Assembly: GCA_963846565.1 (NCBI GenBank)
Contig: CAWJWL010000005.1
Span: 1,798,001 to 1,862,000, forward strand
Length of the DNA: 64,000 nucleotides
Reading direction: 5' to 3'
Source of the DNA: WHSW01 sp963846565
Lineage (GTDB): Bacteria; Actinomycetota; Thermoleophilia; Solirubrobacterales; 70-9
Shown here: piece by piece, positions 18,313 through 27,995 of the stretch
How the letters are laid out: each line of letters starts with the position of its first letter
How positions within the stretch are numbered: position 1 is the stretch's first letter
Notes under the pieces: model-generated
Told to the model about the DNA's origin: nothing
The model's input: the letters and a program-made list of their open reading frames with translations, nothing else
Databases searched by the model: none
Program-made: the position numbers and the translations under genes

Positions 18313-19127
18313 ATCACTCCCCCGGCCAGGTGATTTTCGAGGAAGGGGATCACCGCGCGCTGGAACTCGGTGGGCCGCTCGAGGCTGATTGCGTGGGCGG
18401 TCGCGGGGATCTCGTGCGTCGCGGCGCCGGTCGCGACGGCGAGCGCAGCGGCACCGGCGTTGACGCTCGGCTGGTCGTGCTCGCCGGTGATCACCAGCAC
18501 CGGCACGGCGAGCTCTGACAGGCGCTCGATCGCCGGCGGATCGAGCTCGCCGGCCTCGACCTCCTCCTCCAGGGCACCCTGGCGCTCGATCAGGGCCCGG
18601 TTGACCCGGGAGATCGCCTCGCGCACCCTCGGGTCCACGTCTGCCGGCTCGCGCCCGATGCCGTCGACCCACATCCGCAGCTCGAGCTCGTTCGCGGCGT
18701 CGGTTCCCTCGCTCTCCCAGACCGCGTCGATGTGCTCGAACTTCGCCATGTGCTCTGCGGAGTGCTTCCACCCCGAGGGCGTCGCAGCGACCGCGACGAG
18801 GGCGCCGACTCGGGCGGGCTCGGCGAGCGCCAGGTCAATCGCCGCCTTGCCGCCCATCGACGCGCCGATCACCGCGGCGCGCTCGGCGCCTGCCGCGTCG
18901 AGGACCTCGAGCGCATCGGCGTGAAGGGAGTACGGCCCGCTCGGGTCGGGCGACCCGCCGAACCCGCGCTGGTCGAAGCGGATCAGGCGGAATCGATCGG
19001 TCCATTCGGTTGAGCTCCACTGCGGATCCCAGAAGGTCCGATCCGAGATCCCCTCATGGATCAGCAGCACGGCGGGCCCGTTTCCGGCGGTCTCGAACAC
19101 GAGCCCCGATCCAGTCCTCTCACTCAC
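18288..19127 (-). CDS. Alpha/beta-fold hydrolase
   Basis: A 279-residue hydrolase. Motifs are AVLLIHEGISDRTFW, LIRFDQRGFGGSPDP, the elbow AVIGASMGGKA, VLVITGEHDQPSV and the His in ATAHAISLERP. I take the GTG at 19125-19127 as start because the family fold begins directly after it. The open frame reaches 19205 without recognisable sequence. It is 25 bases overlapped with the MMPL gene downstream, which suggests coupled expression. Confidence 0.82.
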   Translation of the reverse strand: MSERTGSGLVFETAGNGPAVLLIHEGISDRTFWDPQWSSTEWTDRFRLIRFDQRGFGGSPDPSGPYSLHADALEVLDAAGAERAAVIGASMGGKAAIDLALAEPARVGALVAVAATPSGWKHSAEHMAKFEHIDAVWESEGTDAANELELRMWVDGIGREPADVDPRVREAISRVNRALIERQGALEEEVEAGELDPPAIERLSELAVPVLVITGEHDQPSVNAGAAALAVATGAATHEIPATAHAISLERPTEFQRAVIPFLENHLAGGVIWHGSSIG

Positions 19128-19188
19128 GCCACGCACCCTAGCCGCCGCCGCCCACGCGACCCGCAACGCGAACTGCCCGGATCCGCTC

Positions 19189-20136
19189 TCACCCTTTGGA
19201 ACCAACTCCGGGCGGTTCGCGGCGAAGGCCGCTGAGCTCCCGCCTCAGCTCGGCGACGACAAGATGGCCCTCCCGCGTCACTTGCTGCCAGGTGTAGCGC
19301 AGCACTCGGTAGCCACCTCGGCGAAGCGTCATCTCGCGGTGGCGATCCACCTCGATCGCGGCCGTGCGGTCGTGCGTCTCGTGGCCGTCGAGCTCGACGA
19401 TGAGCCTGGTCTCGCGCCAGACGCAGTCGACGAGGAGCCCCTCCACGAACACGTTCACTTCGGGAAGCGGAAGGCTGACCTCGTCGATGAGCGCGAGGAA
19501 CCGCTCCTCGAGCACGGAGAACGTTGCCGCGAGCTCAGGGAGGTGCTCGCCGAATGCCCGGCGAAGGTGCCTGCTGCCGCGTCGCCCACGCCCGAGTTCG
19601 GCGTAGATTGCAACTGGGTCGAGCTGGCCGAGGTGGTCGGCCTGCGCAAGCGCGCGGCGGAGATCCGCGTACTCCGCGACCCAGGCGAAGTCGCGCAGGG
19701 TCCGGGCGGCCGAGGTCACGGCCAGACCATTCCAGAGCTCGACCTTGACGACACGGGGGTGATGGAGGCGAAGCCGCCGTTGGCTCGCGCGCTCACCGGG
19801 CTCGCTGATATGGATCGTCCTCGGCTCTGCCTTGATGAAGCCGCGCCACCACGCGCCAGTTTGATGGCTGAGCGCGGCGGCGGGCCCGCTGTAGAGGAGG
19901 GCTGCGTTCAGGCGGCCGAAGATCCCGATCGCTGAGTGCCCGACGGCGAACACCCGGGGGTAGATCCTGATCAGCCGCCCGTCCCGCATCCAGCGGTAGA
20001 TGGTTGCCGTCGAGATGCCGAGCGCCCTGAGTTGCTCGGCCGAGATCACACCTCCCTGCCGGGTCGCCACCCCGGCAACCCGAACTGCCCGGAATCCCTC
20101 TCGAGGGGTGAGCGCAAAGCCGGGCAGTTCGGGCAT
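19189..20136 (-). CDS. AbiEi/DUF559-like protein
   Basis: About 315 residues. The N-terminal winged-helix part (GVISAEQLRALGISTATIYR, then GRLIRIYPRVFAVG) matches AbiEi-type antitoxins. The C-terminal part (VNVFVEGLLVDCVWRETRLI, then VELDGHETH and GYRVLRYTWQQV) is a DUF559/Vsr-like endonuclease fold with a PD-(D/E)xK-like E-x-D arrangement. No AbiEii toxin gene is adjacent, so this is probably a stand-alone regulator or nuclease of the type abundant in Solirubrobacterales. The ATG at 20136 is chosen over a GTG nine codons upstream. Confidence 0.7.
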   Translation of the reverse strand: MPELPGFALTPREGFRAVRVAGVATRQGGVISAEQLRALGISTATIYRWMRDGRLIRIYPRVFAVGHSAIGIFGRLNAALLYSGPAAALSHQTGAWWRGFIKAEPRTIHISEPGERASQRRLRLHHPRVVKVELWNGLAVTSAARTLRDFAWVAEYADLRRALAQADHLGQLDPVAIYAELGRGRRGSRHLRRAFGEHLPELAATFSVLEERFLALIDEVSLPLPEVNVFVEGLLVDCVWRETRLIVELDGHETHDRTAAIEVDRHREMTLRRGGYRVLRYTWQQVTREGHLVVAELRRELSGLRREPPGVGSKG

Positions 20137-20200
20137 CGGGTCGAGGCTGGCGACCTCGCGCACGTGAATGGCGGGCGAGCTGTGGCGCGTGGCGCGCGAC

Positions 20201-20821
20201 TTAGAGCCGGACGACGAACGCCGAGGTGATCAGCTCGGCGAGCGGCCCGGCTGGGATGCCGGCGATCTCGCTGTCGCCGGATACGACCTCGATCTGGCCG
20301 TCGGTCGACTCGAGCTCCATGTCGAGCGCGATCGGCACGGGGCCGTCGACCGATTCGACGAAGGGATCGAGGAGCATGTCGAGCAGGCCGGTGGCGGGCG
20401 CCGGGACCTCGAGCTGGTCGAGGCCGAAGGCGGCGAGGTCGCCGGGGGTGGTCTCGCCGTTGGCGGTCAGCCTGTAGGGCCCGAGCCCGTCCCGGTGGAG
20501 CTCGAACTCCGTCAGCTCGATCGGACCGGCCATCGAGTTCGCGATCGAGACGTCGACGAGCGAGAACCCATCGAGGCGCGTGAAGATCTCCTGCTGCTGG
20601 TCGATGTCGAGGTCGAGATCGTGGGCGTCGACCTCGAAGCGCTCGCCGTCGCTGAAGAGCAGTCGCAGTGCCGGCAGCGCGCCCATGGTCACGTCCGCCG
20701 AGCCGCCGTTGGAGGTGAGCCGGTCTTCGACCTTGCGCTCGGCGAGGCTCGGCAGCGCGATCTGCGTCGCAACGAGGACGAAGACGAACAACGACGCGAC
20801 GATCAGCCCCCAGCGAGACAT
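20201..20821 (-). CDS. LmeA-like (DUF2993) phospholipid-binding protein
   Basis: A 206-residue protein with an N-terminal membrane anchor/signal (WGLIVASLFVFVLVATQIAL) followed by AERKVEDRLTSNGG, GALPALRLLFSDGERFEV and ITSAFVVRL. This is the DUF2993 pattern of LmeA, a periplasmic phospholipid-binding protein needed for lipomannan maturation in mycobacteria. The same role here is a family inference. It follows the membrane protein gene at 20867 on the same strand, 45 bases apart. Confidence 0.75.
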   Translation of the reverse strand: MSRWGLIVASLFVFVLVATQIALPSLAERKVEDRLTSNGGSADVTMGALPALRLLFSDGERFEVDAHDLDLDIDQQQEIFTRLDGFSLVDVSIANSMAGPIELTEFELHRDGLGPYRLTANGETTPGDLAAFGLDQLEVPAPATGLLDMLLDPFVESVDGPVPIALDMELESTDGQIEVVSGDSEIAGIPAGPLAELITSAFVVRL

Positions 20822-20866
20822 TGGCAATGTATAGCTTGGCAAATCGCCAGCGAGAAATCGAAAGCG

Positions 20867-21616
20867 TCACGGTTTCCGTGTCTCGGGGTCTCCTCGCAGC
20901 TCGAAGAACATGACGACCGCGGCGAGCGCCACGAGCGGCGCCGCGACCATCTCCGTCGCGGTCGCGGCCACCCAGTCACCGAGGAAGGTGTCGCCGATCG
21001 ATCCGATCGCCGAAGACTGGACCAGGCTCGAGATCACGTCGGAGACGAGCTGGATCGGGAGGATGATCGCGATCACGCGGCCCGTGTTCCCCCGCACGAG
21101 CGCGCGGCTGCGGCGAAAGGCCGCGATCGGGCGTGCGTCCTCGACTTCGACCGCCGCGCCGACGAGTGCGAACCAGGCGAGTGCGATCACGCCGGGGACG
21201 ACGAGGAGCAGCGTGCCGACGGCGATCGTGAGCGCGTAGAGGAGGTCGACCGCGATCAGCCGGCCGTAGGGGAGGTGGCGGGCGAGCCCGGAGAGCCGGG
21301 GCCGAGAATCCCCCGCACGTGTGGCGAGGACCGCGGCGGCGACCACGCCGGCGAAGAAGACCTCGCCCGTGAGGGCGACGACTGCGTGCGCGAATGCGGC
21401 GCTGAGGGCGAGCGCGATGTCGCCCGCGCCCAGGTCCGACCAGTCGAAGTCCTCGAACGCGCCCTGGATGTCCTCGTCGAGAACGTCGGCGAGGCCGAGC
21501 GGGATGAACACGACGAGCGCGGCCACAAGCAGCAGGCCGGCGTGCTCGCGGCCGGTCGAGCCCATCTGCGCCAGGGTGCGGCGCAGGCTCAGCTTGCGAT
21601 CGGTCTGCGAGGTCAC
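20867..21616 (-). CDS. Polytopic membrane protein, YciC/GDPD-membrane-domain-like
   Basis: A 249-residue protein with about five or six transmembrane segments (GLLLVAALVVFIPLGLADV, AGVVAAAVLA, LIAVDLLYALTIAVGTLLLVV, ALAWFALVGAAV, MVAAPLVALAAVVMFF). The conserved core PGVIALAWFALVGAAVEVED plus AFRRSRALVRGNTGRV resembles the YciC/glycerophosphodiesterase membrane-domain superfamily. No catalytic residues are recognised. The function is unknown. Confidence 0.68.
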   Translation of the reverse strand: MTSQTDRKLSLRRTLAQMGSTGREHAGLLLVAALVVFIPLGLADVLDEDIQGAFEDFDWSDLGAGDIALALSAAFAHAVVALTGEVFFAGVVAAAVLATRAGDSRPRLSGLARHLPYGRLIAVDLLYALTIAVGTLLLVVPGVIALAWFALVGAAVEVEDARPIAAFRRSRALVRGNTGRVIAIILPIQLVSDVISSLVQSSAIGSIGDTFLGDWVAATATEMVAAPLVALAAVVMFFELRGDPETRKP

Positions 21617-21658
21617 CCGGCCGCCGATCCTAGATCGTCGCGATAGCGTCTTTGCTCG

Positions 21659-22555
21659 ATGCCTGGCAGTTGGTCAAAGGAGGCGTTCGCCGACGCCGGA
21701 CATGGGATCGAGCTCTGCTGGCAGGAGCTGGGGGAGGTCGCCGGCCCCCCGCTCCTGATGATCCAGGGGATCGGTGCGCAGATGATCGCCTGGCCCGACG
21801 GCTTCTGCGAGACCCTCGGCGCTCGCGGCTTTCGCGTGATCCGCTTCGACAACCGCGACTGCGGACGGTCCACCTGGCTCACCGACCTCGGGACGCAGTC
21901 GGTGCAGAAGGCGTTCGCGAAGGAGCTTCCCGACCCGCACTACCTGCTCTCGGACATGGCCGCGGATGCGGCAGGCCTGCTCGACGCGCTCGGTCTCGGC
22001 GAGGCGCACGTCGCCGGGGCCTCGCTCGGGGGCTTCGTCGCGCAGACACTGGCGATCGAGCATCCACAGCGGGTGCGCTCGCTGGCCTCGATCATGTCCT
22101 CGAGCGGGTCCGGCCGCGTCGGCCAGCCGACGCCGGAAGCCCTCGAGGTCCTGATGACCCGGTTCCCGGACGACCGCGAAGGCTTCGCCGAAGCCGCCCT
22201 CGTGTCTCGCCGGGTGATCGGCTCGACGGCGCTCGGCATCGACGAGCCCGCTGTCCGCGAAACGGCGATCCGCTCGTATGACCGCGGCTACAACCCGGAG
22301 GGGACGCAGCGTCAGCTGGTCGCCTCGATCTGCAGCGGCGACCGCACCGCCCGTCTGCGGGAAGTCGAGGCTCCGACCGTAGTCCTCCACGGTGAGGACG
22401 ATCCGCTGATCAACGTCTCCGGGGGGATCGCGACGGCAGAGGCCGTACCGGGGGCTGAACTGATCACGATCCCGCGCTGGGGCCACGATCTCCCACGCCC
22501 GCTTTGGGATCGGATCGCGGACGGGATCCGCGCCAACGCACGCCGCGCCGGGTGA
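21659..22555 (+). CDS. Alpha/beta-fold hydrolase (RFDNRD type)
   Basis: A 298-residue paralogue of the gene at 13513. It has LLMIQGIGAQMIAWPDGFC, VIRFDNRDCGRST, the elbow VAGASLGGF, TVVLHGEDDPLI and RWGHDLPRPLW, so Ser-Asp-His are all present. It is divergent from the membrane protein at 20867 and lies 23 bases before the carboxylase beta-subunit gene, so it may share that transcript. Confidence 0.84.
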   Translation: MPGSWSKEAFADAGHGIELCWQELGEVAGPPLLMIQGIGAQMIAWPDGFCETLGARGFRVIRFDNRDCGRSTWLTDLGTQSVQKAFAKELPDPHYLLSDMAADAAGLLDALGLGEAHVAGASLGGFVAQTLAIEHPQRVRSLASIMSSSGSGRVGQPTPEALEVLMTRFPDDREGFAEAALVSRRVIGSTALGIDEPAVRETAIRSYDRGYNPEGTQRQLVASICSGDRTARLREVEAPTVVLHGEDDPLINVSGGIATAEAVPGAELITIPRWGHDLPRPLWDRIADGIRANARRAG

Positions 22556-22578
22556 ATAGGCTGCGGCCGCGGTGAGTC

Positions 22579-24745
22579 ATGGCTGAGCGAGATCCGCGCG
22601 TGCTGGCGATCGACGCCGGCGGCACGATGACCGACACGTTCATCGTCGACGGCGCAGGCAACTTCGTCGTCGGCAAGGCGCAGACCACGCCGGAGGACGA
22701 GTCGGTCGGGTTCATGGCGTCGGCGCGCGACGACGCCTCGCCAGTGGGACTCGACGCCCGGAGGAGGCTTTCCCGCGGATCGCGCTCGGGCATCTACTCG
22801 CGGCACGGCGATGCTCAACCGCCTGCTGTCGCGCAAGGGCCGCAACGTCGGCGCCATCGTCACCGCCGGGCAGGAGGACTACCTGCGGATCGAGCGCGGG
22901 ATCCAGACCTACCTCGGCTACTCCTACGCCGACCGCCTGCACCTCGTCGACCCACCATCCACAACGAGCCGCTCGTGCCGCGCGAGCCGCATGAACGGAG
23001 TCCGCGGACGCATCGACCTGTTCGGCGACCGAGGTGCTCGCCGCTGCGCGAGCAGGACGTCCGCGACTGCGGCCACGGAGCTGCTCGACGCGGGCGTCGA
23101 GGGCATCGTGCATCTGCCTGCTGTTCAGCTACCGCAACGCCTCGCACGAGCAGCGCGTCGGCGAGATCGTCGAGGAGGTGAAGGCGGAGCGCGGGGTCGA
23201 ACGGCGACGGTCCCGGTCTTCGTCTCGCGTCGGAGCTGTACCCGCTGCGCCGCGACTTCCCGCGGCTGAACACGACGCTGATCGAGGCCTACGCAGCCGA
23301 GCCCTCGCGCGGGACGCTGCAGAAGGTCCGCGACGCGACCAAGGAGGCGGCGCCGGCTTCGAGCTGCGGGTGATGGCCTCGCACGGCGGCACGATCTCGA
23401 TCGACGCCGAAGGAGCTCGCCACGACGCTCGTCTCCGGGCCGATCGGCGGCGTCGTCGGCGCGCGCTGCGCTCGCCGACGGCTCGAGCCTCAACAACGTG
23501 CTCTGCACCGACATCGGCGGCACGTCGTTCGACATCGCGCTGATCACCGGACGGACGTTACGACATCACGCCGACGCCCGACATCGCGCAGCTTCATGCT
23601 CAACATGCCGCTCGTCCAGATCGACTCGGTCGGCGCCGGCATCCGGCTCGCTTCGTGCGCATCGACCCCGAACGCGCGACCGGCCCGAGCTCGGCCCGAC
23701 TCCGCCGGCGCGCTGATCGGCACGCGCGTGGCCCGAGGGCGGCGCTCGAGACCGTCTCGGTGACCGACCTGAACCTCGTGCTCGGCCGGCTGAACCCCGA
23801 GTACTTCCTCGGCGGCCAGGTCGACGCTCGACCTCGAGCGCGCGCGCGCCGAGGTCAAGCGCCAGGTCGCCGACCCGCTGGGCCTCGAGCGTCGAGACGC
23901 CGCCGCCGGGGTCGATCGAGCTGTTCGAGACAGACGCTCCGCAACGAGGCGGTCAGGCCGGATCCTCGGCAAGGGCTACTCGCCCGCCGACTACACGCTG
24001 CTCTGTTACGGCGGCGGCGGGCCGCTGCACGTCGCGGGCTACACGCAGGGGGTCGCCTACCGCGACGTGCTCGTGCCCGCCTGGGCGGCCGGCTTCTCGG
24101 CCTTCGGCTGCGCCTGCGCCGACTTCGAGTACCGCTACGACCAGACGATCGACATGCCGATCGCTGCCCACGGCCGACGACATGGAGAAGGCCGGGATCG
24201 GCTTATGGTCACCGAGGCCTGGACGCGCGCTCGAGGAGCGGGTCGCCGCCGAGTTCGCGAAGTCGGGCGATCGATCGCCGAGCGACATCTCCTTCACCCA
24301 CTCCGTGCGCATGCAGTACTACGGCCAGCTCAACGACATCGAGATCGACTCGCCGCACATGGAGATGGAGGAGGGCGAGCACGTCGATGCGCTGATCGCG
24401 GCATTCGAGGCGACCTATCGAAGGTCTACGCCCGCTCGGCGCGCTCGCCGGAGCTCGGCTATCTCGTCACGCAGGCGATCGTCCACGGCTCGGTCCGAGG
24501 TCGAGAAGCCGGCGCTGCCCGACCAGGACGAGGGCTCCGGCGCCCCGGCCGTCGACTCCACCCGGACCGTCCGCTGGCGCGAGGGCGACGCCGAGACCTC
24601 GATCATCCGCCTCGAGCGCGTCGAGGCGGGGCACGAGATCGAGGGGCCGGCGATCGTCGAGCACTCCGCGACCACGTTCGCGATTCCGCCCGGGCGCTCC
24701 GCACGGCTCGACCGCCACGGGATCTTCCATCTGGGGGGCGGCTGA
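22579..24745 (+). CDS. acxA: Acetone carboxylase-like beta subunit (HyuA family), frameshifted
   Basis: Reconstructed length about 720 residues. The N-terminus RVLAIDAGGTMTDTFIVDG plus QTTPEDESVGFMASA is typical of acetone carboxylase beta subunits, the ATP-binding HyuA/oxoprolinase fold. Later landmarks in shifting frames are VGAIVTAGQEDYLRIERGIQ, NNVLCTDIGGTSFDIALIT, LVQIDSVGAG and FSAFGCACADFEYRYD. The enzyme phosphorylates acetone and bicarbonate and makes acetoacetate. More than a dozen indels occur between about 22720 and 24500, and those I resolved are single-base insertions with no in-frame stop. Whether the gene is really dead or misread cannot be decided here. Confidence 0.78.
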
Positions 24746-24749
24746 GCGG

Positions 24750-24778
24750 TTGACTTCCGGCTCGTGAGGCCGTAGCTT
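24750..24778 (+). promoter_or_regulatory. Promoter of the subtilase gene
   Basis: TTGACT at 24750-24755 and TAGCTT at 24773-24778, spaced by 17 bases, begin 5 bases after the carboxylase beta-subunit stop. The -10 fits the actinobacterial TAnnnT pattern. A GGGGGGAG ribosome site lies just before the ATG at 24814. Confidence 0.6.
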
Positions 24779-24813
24779 CCCGGCCGACGATCGGCAATCC
24801 CGGGGGGAGCGCA

Positions 24814-27800
24814 ATGGACAACCTAGGTAGCGTCGGCAGAGCGGTGCTTGGTGCTGCGGTCCTTGCCGTGGCGGTCACGGGGGCCGCGTCGGCGATCGCC
24901 CAACAGGAACCCGCCCTCCCCGGCACTCACCTGTACGTGGTGCCCGCAACCGCTGAGGGTGAAGTCGCCATCGACGCCGCCGCGGCGGATGTGGTCGCCT
25001 CCTACGAGTCCTTCAAGCTCGTCTCCGCGGACGGATCGTCCGACGACGCGCTGCGGGCGGCCGGCGCCGAGCGTCGCGATGACATGCGCACCGTGGCGAC
25101 GGCTGCGGGCCAGGAAGACCCGGCGGCGGAGCGCGCGTTCGCTCGCACGGACGAATCGCTTGCGCTCGTCCAGTTCAAGGGGCCGATCAAGGATGCGTGG
25201 CTCGAGGACCTGCGCGCGACCGGGGTCACCGTCGTCACGTACATGGCGCAGAACGCTTACCTCGTCCACGCCGGCGCCGCCGAGGCCAACTCCCTCGCCG
25301 AGTTTGCGGAGGCGGGTGAGGTGCGCGCGATAACCGCATTCGGGGCGGGCGAGAAGACCGAGCCGGGAGTCGCCTCGACGGGATCCGTCGCCGTCGCGGT
25401 CGAGATCATCGACGGCCCCCCGGGCACCGCGGCGCGCGGGACGCTCGCCGGGGCCGACGAGCTTCGCGGACCCGCGCGCTTTGACGGGACGACGGCGGAG
25501 TTCGTGACGGTCGGCGCCGCCACGGCGCAGGCTCTCGCGCACGATCCGGGCGTCGTCGCGATCGAGCCGTGGGTCGAGCCCGAGCTGCTCGACGAGCGCG
25601 CCGCGTCGATCGTCGCCGGACGGGTCAATGCCGCCGGCAACACGCTCTCAGCGGCGAACTACTTCGGCTTCCTCAACTCCCAGGGATTCCCGACCACGAC
25701 CCTGCCGGACGTCATCGACATCACCGACGAGGGCATCGACAAGGGGATCGTGCCGGTCCCGGCGGGCTCCCACGTCGACTTCTTCGTCAACGGGAACCCC
25801 GCGGCGAGCTCGCGGCTCACCTACGCCCAGGAGGCGACCGCGGGGGACGCGAACGCTCGCGATTGCGGTGGGCACGGGACGAACGTCGCTTCGATCGCGG
25901 CGGGTTACAACAAGTCGACCGGCGCGTCGGTCGAGGACGCGGCCGGCTACAACTACGGCCTCGGCGTGGCTCCGCGGGCAAAGCTGGGCGCGACGAAGAT
26001 CTTCAACTGCGCGGGCAGCTTCGACGTGCAGACAAGCCTCGCGGCGCTGCACTCGAATGCCTTCGCCGCCGGTGCGCGCCTGTCGAACAACTCTTGGGGA
26101 GCGCCGGTCGGCGGCGCCTACAACGCTCAGTCCCGCGAGTTCGACTTCCTCGTCCGCGACGCGCGGCCCGCCCAGGCGGGCAACCAGCAGTTCGTCGAGG
26201 TCGTCGCCGCCGGCAACTCGGGGGCCGGGGCCAACACGATCGGCTCGCCGGCGACGGCGAAGAACGTGATCACCGTCGGCGCCTCGGAGAACGTGCGGCC
26301 GATCGGTGGCACCGACGGCTGCGGTGTCACCGACGCCGGCGCCGACAACGCCAGGGACATCATCAACTTCTCGAGCCGCGGCCCGACCGACGACGGCCGC
26401 CTCAAGCCCGACATCGTCGCGCCCGGCACCCATGTGACGGGGGCGCAGCCGCAGACGGGCGCGGAGTTCAACGGCTCCGGTACCTGCAACCCGCAGTTCC
26501 CGGCGGGGAGCTCCATCTACTCGCTCGTCTCCGGTACGTCCCAGGCGACGCCCGAGGTGACGGGGGCCTCGACGCTGATCCGGGACTGGTATCGGCGCGA
26601 AATCGGCGGCGGGACGGATGTGCCATCGCCGGCGATGACGAAGGCGCTGCTCGTGAACACCGCGACCGATCAGGTCGGCGGCCAGGACGGCGCGAGCGGT
26701 ACGAACACGAACATCCCGACTCAGATCCAGGGTTGGGGGCGTGTCAACCTCGCGAACACCTTCGGCGACACGGCGCGGCAGTACATCGATCAGACGGACC
26801 GCCTCGGCGCGAGCGGCCAGGCGGACACCACTGCGTACACGATCGCCGACACCACGAAACCGCTCAAGGTGACGCTCGCGTGGACGGACGCCCCCGGGCC
26901 GACCTCGGGCAACTCCTTCGTCAACGACCTCGACCTGGTCGTCCGCCGGGGTGCCCAGACCTTCAAGGGCAACGTGCTCACCGGCGGCACCTCGGTCACC
27001 GGCGGGAACGCCGACCCTCGTAACAACGTCGAGAACGTCTACCTGCCCGCGGGGTTGGGCGGACGGGTATTCGTCGACGTCCGGGCGACCAACATCGCGG
27101 GCGACGGCGTCCCCGGGACCGCCGACCTCACCGACCAGGACTACGCGCTCGTCGTCTCGAACGCGAACGTCCCGACGACCCCCGTGCTCGCGCACGACCT
27201 CTCGACCACCACCGAGATCGGCGATGGCGACGGGGGCATCGAACCCGGCGAATCGTTCCGGCTGCGCGAGCGCCTGCGCAATCTCGGCGGCGCGGCGGCC
27301 ACCGGGATCACGTCCACCCTCTCCGGTCCTGCGCGGACGACCGTGTCGGTCGCAAACTCCGCATATCCCAACATCGCGGTGGGTGGCGTCGGGACCAACT
27401 CGACCCAGTTCCGCGTGGGCCTTGCCAACAATTACGTCTGTGGGAAGCCCGTCGCCTTGTCGCTCTCTCTGGCGACCGCGCAGGGGCCGCAGACGGTGAA
27501 CTTCGAGCTCCCGACGGGAGCCCCGGCGGCGTTCGACAGCGCCGACGTGCCGAAGGCGATCCCGGACGCCAACCCCGGAGGGGTGTCATCGACGCTGAAC
27601 GTGCCGGGCAGCGGGACGATCACTGATCTCGACGTCCGCGTCGGTTCGATCACCCACCCCTTCGTCGGCGACCTGCGCATCGTGCTCACCGGTCCCGACG
27701 CGACCACGGTGCAACTGGCCACCAACCGTGGCAGCAGCGGCGACAACTACGCCGGCACCGTCTTCGATGACGAGGCGGCAACCGCGATCATCGCGGGCGC

Positions 27801-27957
27801 GGCGCCATTCGCGGGGTCGTTCCGACCCGAGGTACCGCTATCGGCGTTCGACGGCAAGAACCTGGGCGGAACGTGGACGCTCAACGTCTCGGACACGGCA
27901 GGCGCGGACGTCGGCACGCTGAACGCCTGGGGTCTCACAACCCCACCCGTCTGCTGA
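24814..27957 (+). CDS. Secreted subtilisin-family (S8) protease with P-domain
   Basis: A 1047-residue secreted protease with a signal peptide (residues about 8-29) and a propeptide of about 240 residues. The catalytic domain has Asp in VIDITDEGID (about 302-305), His354 in GGHGTNVAS, the oxyanion Asn468 in AAGNSG and Ser576 in SGTSQATP. The Asp box lacks the usual DTG. The C-terminal part holds a beta-sandwich region (KPLKVTLAWTDAPG) and, at the end, a proprotein convertase P-domain (THPFVGDLRIVLTGPD, GGTWTLNVSDTAG). The gene is fully intact although the carboxylase genes on both sides are broken by indels, and it has its own promoter. It probably degrades extracellular protein. Confidence 0.92.
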   Translation: MDNLGSVGRAVLGAAVLAVAVTGAASAIAQQEPALPGTHLYVVPATAEGEVAIDAAAADVVASYESFKLVSADGSSDDALRAAGAERRDDMRTVATAAGQEDPAAERAFARTDESLALVQFKGPIKDAWLEDLRATGVTVVTYMAQNAYLVHAGAAEANSLAEFAEAGEVRAITAFGAGEKTEPGVASTGSVAVAVEIIDGPPGTAARGTLAGADELRGPARFDGTTAEFVTVGAATAQALAHDPGVVAIEPWVEPELLDERAASIVAGRVNAAGNTLSAANYFGFLNSQGFPTTTLPDVIDITDEGIDKGIVPVPAGSHVDFFVNGNPAASSRLTYAQEATAGDANARDCGGHGTNVASIAAGYNKSTGASVEDAAGYNYGLGVAPRAKLGATKIFNCAGSFDVQTSLAALHSNAFAAGARLSNNSWGAPVGGAYNAQSREFDFLVRDARPAQAGNQQFVEVVAAGNSGAGANTIGSPATAKNVITVGASENVRPIGGTDGCGVTDAGADNARDIINFSSRGPTDDGRLKPDIVAPGTHVTGAQPQTGAEFNGSGTCNPQFPAGSSIYSLVSGTSQATPEVTGASTLIRDWYRREIGGGTDVPSPAMTKALLVNTATDQVGGQDGASGTNTNIPTQIQGWGRVNLANTFGDTARQYIDQTDRLGASGQADTTAYTIADTTKPLKVTLAWTDAPGPTSGNSFVNDLDLVVRRGAQTFKGNVLTGGTSVTGGNADPRNNVENVYLPAGLGGRVFVDVRATNIAGDGVPGTADLTDQDYALVVSNANVPTTPVLAHDLSTTTEIGDGDGGIEPGESFRLRERLRNLGGAAATGITSTLSGPARTTVSVANSAYPNIAVGGVGTNSTQFRVGLANNYVCGKPVALSLSLATAQGPQTVNFELPTGAPAAFDSADVPKAIPDANPGGVSSTLNVPGSGTITDLDVRVGSITHPFVGDLRIVLTGPDATTVQLATNRGSSGDNYAGTVFDDEAATAIIAGAAPFAGSFRPEVPLSAFDGKNLGGTWTLNVSDTAGADVGTLNAWGLTTPPVC

Positions 27958-27995
27958 GCGGCAGGCGCACAGCGCACCGGGATAGAGTGCCGTAA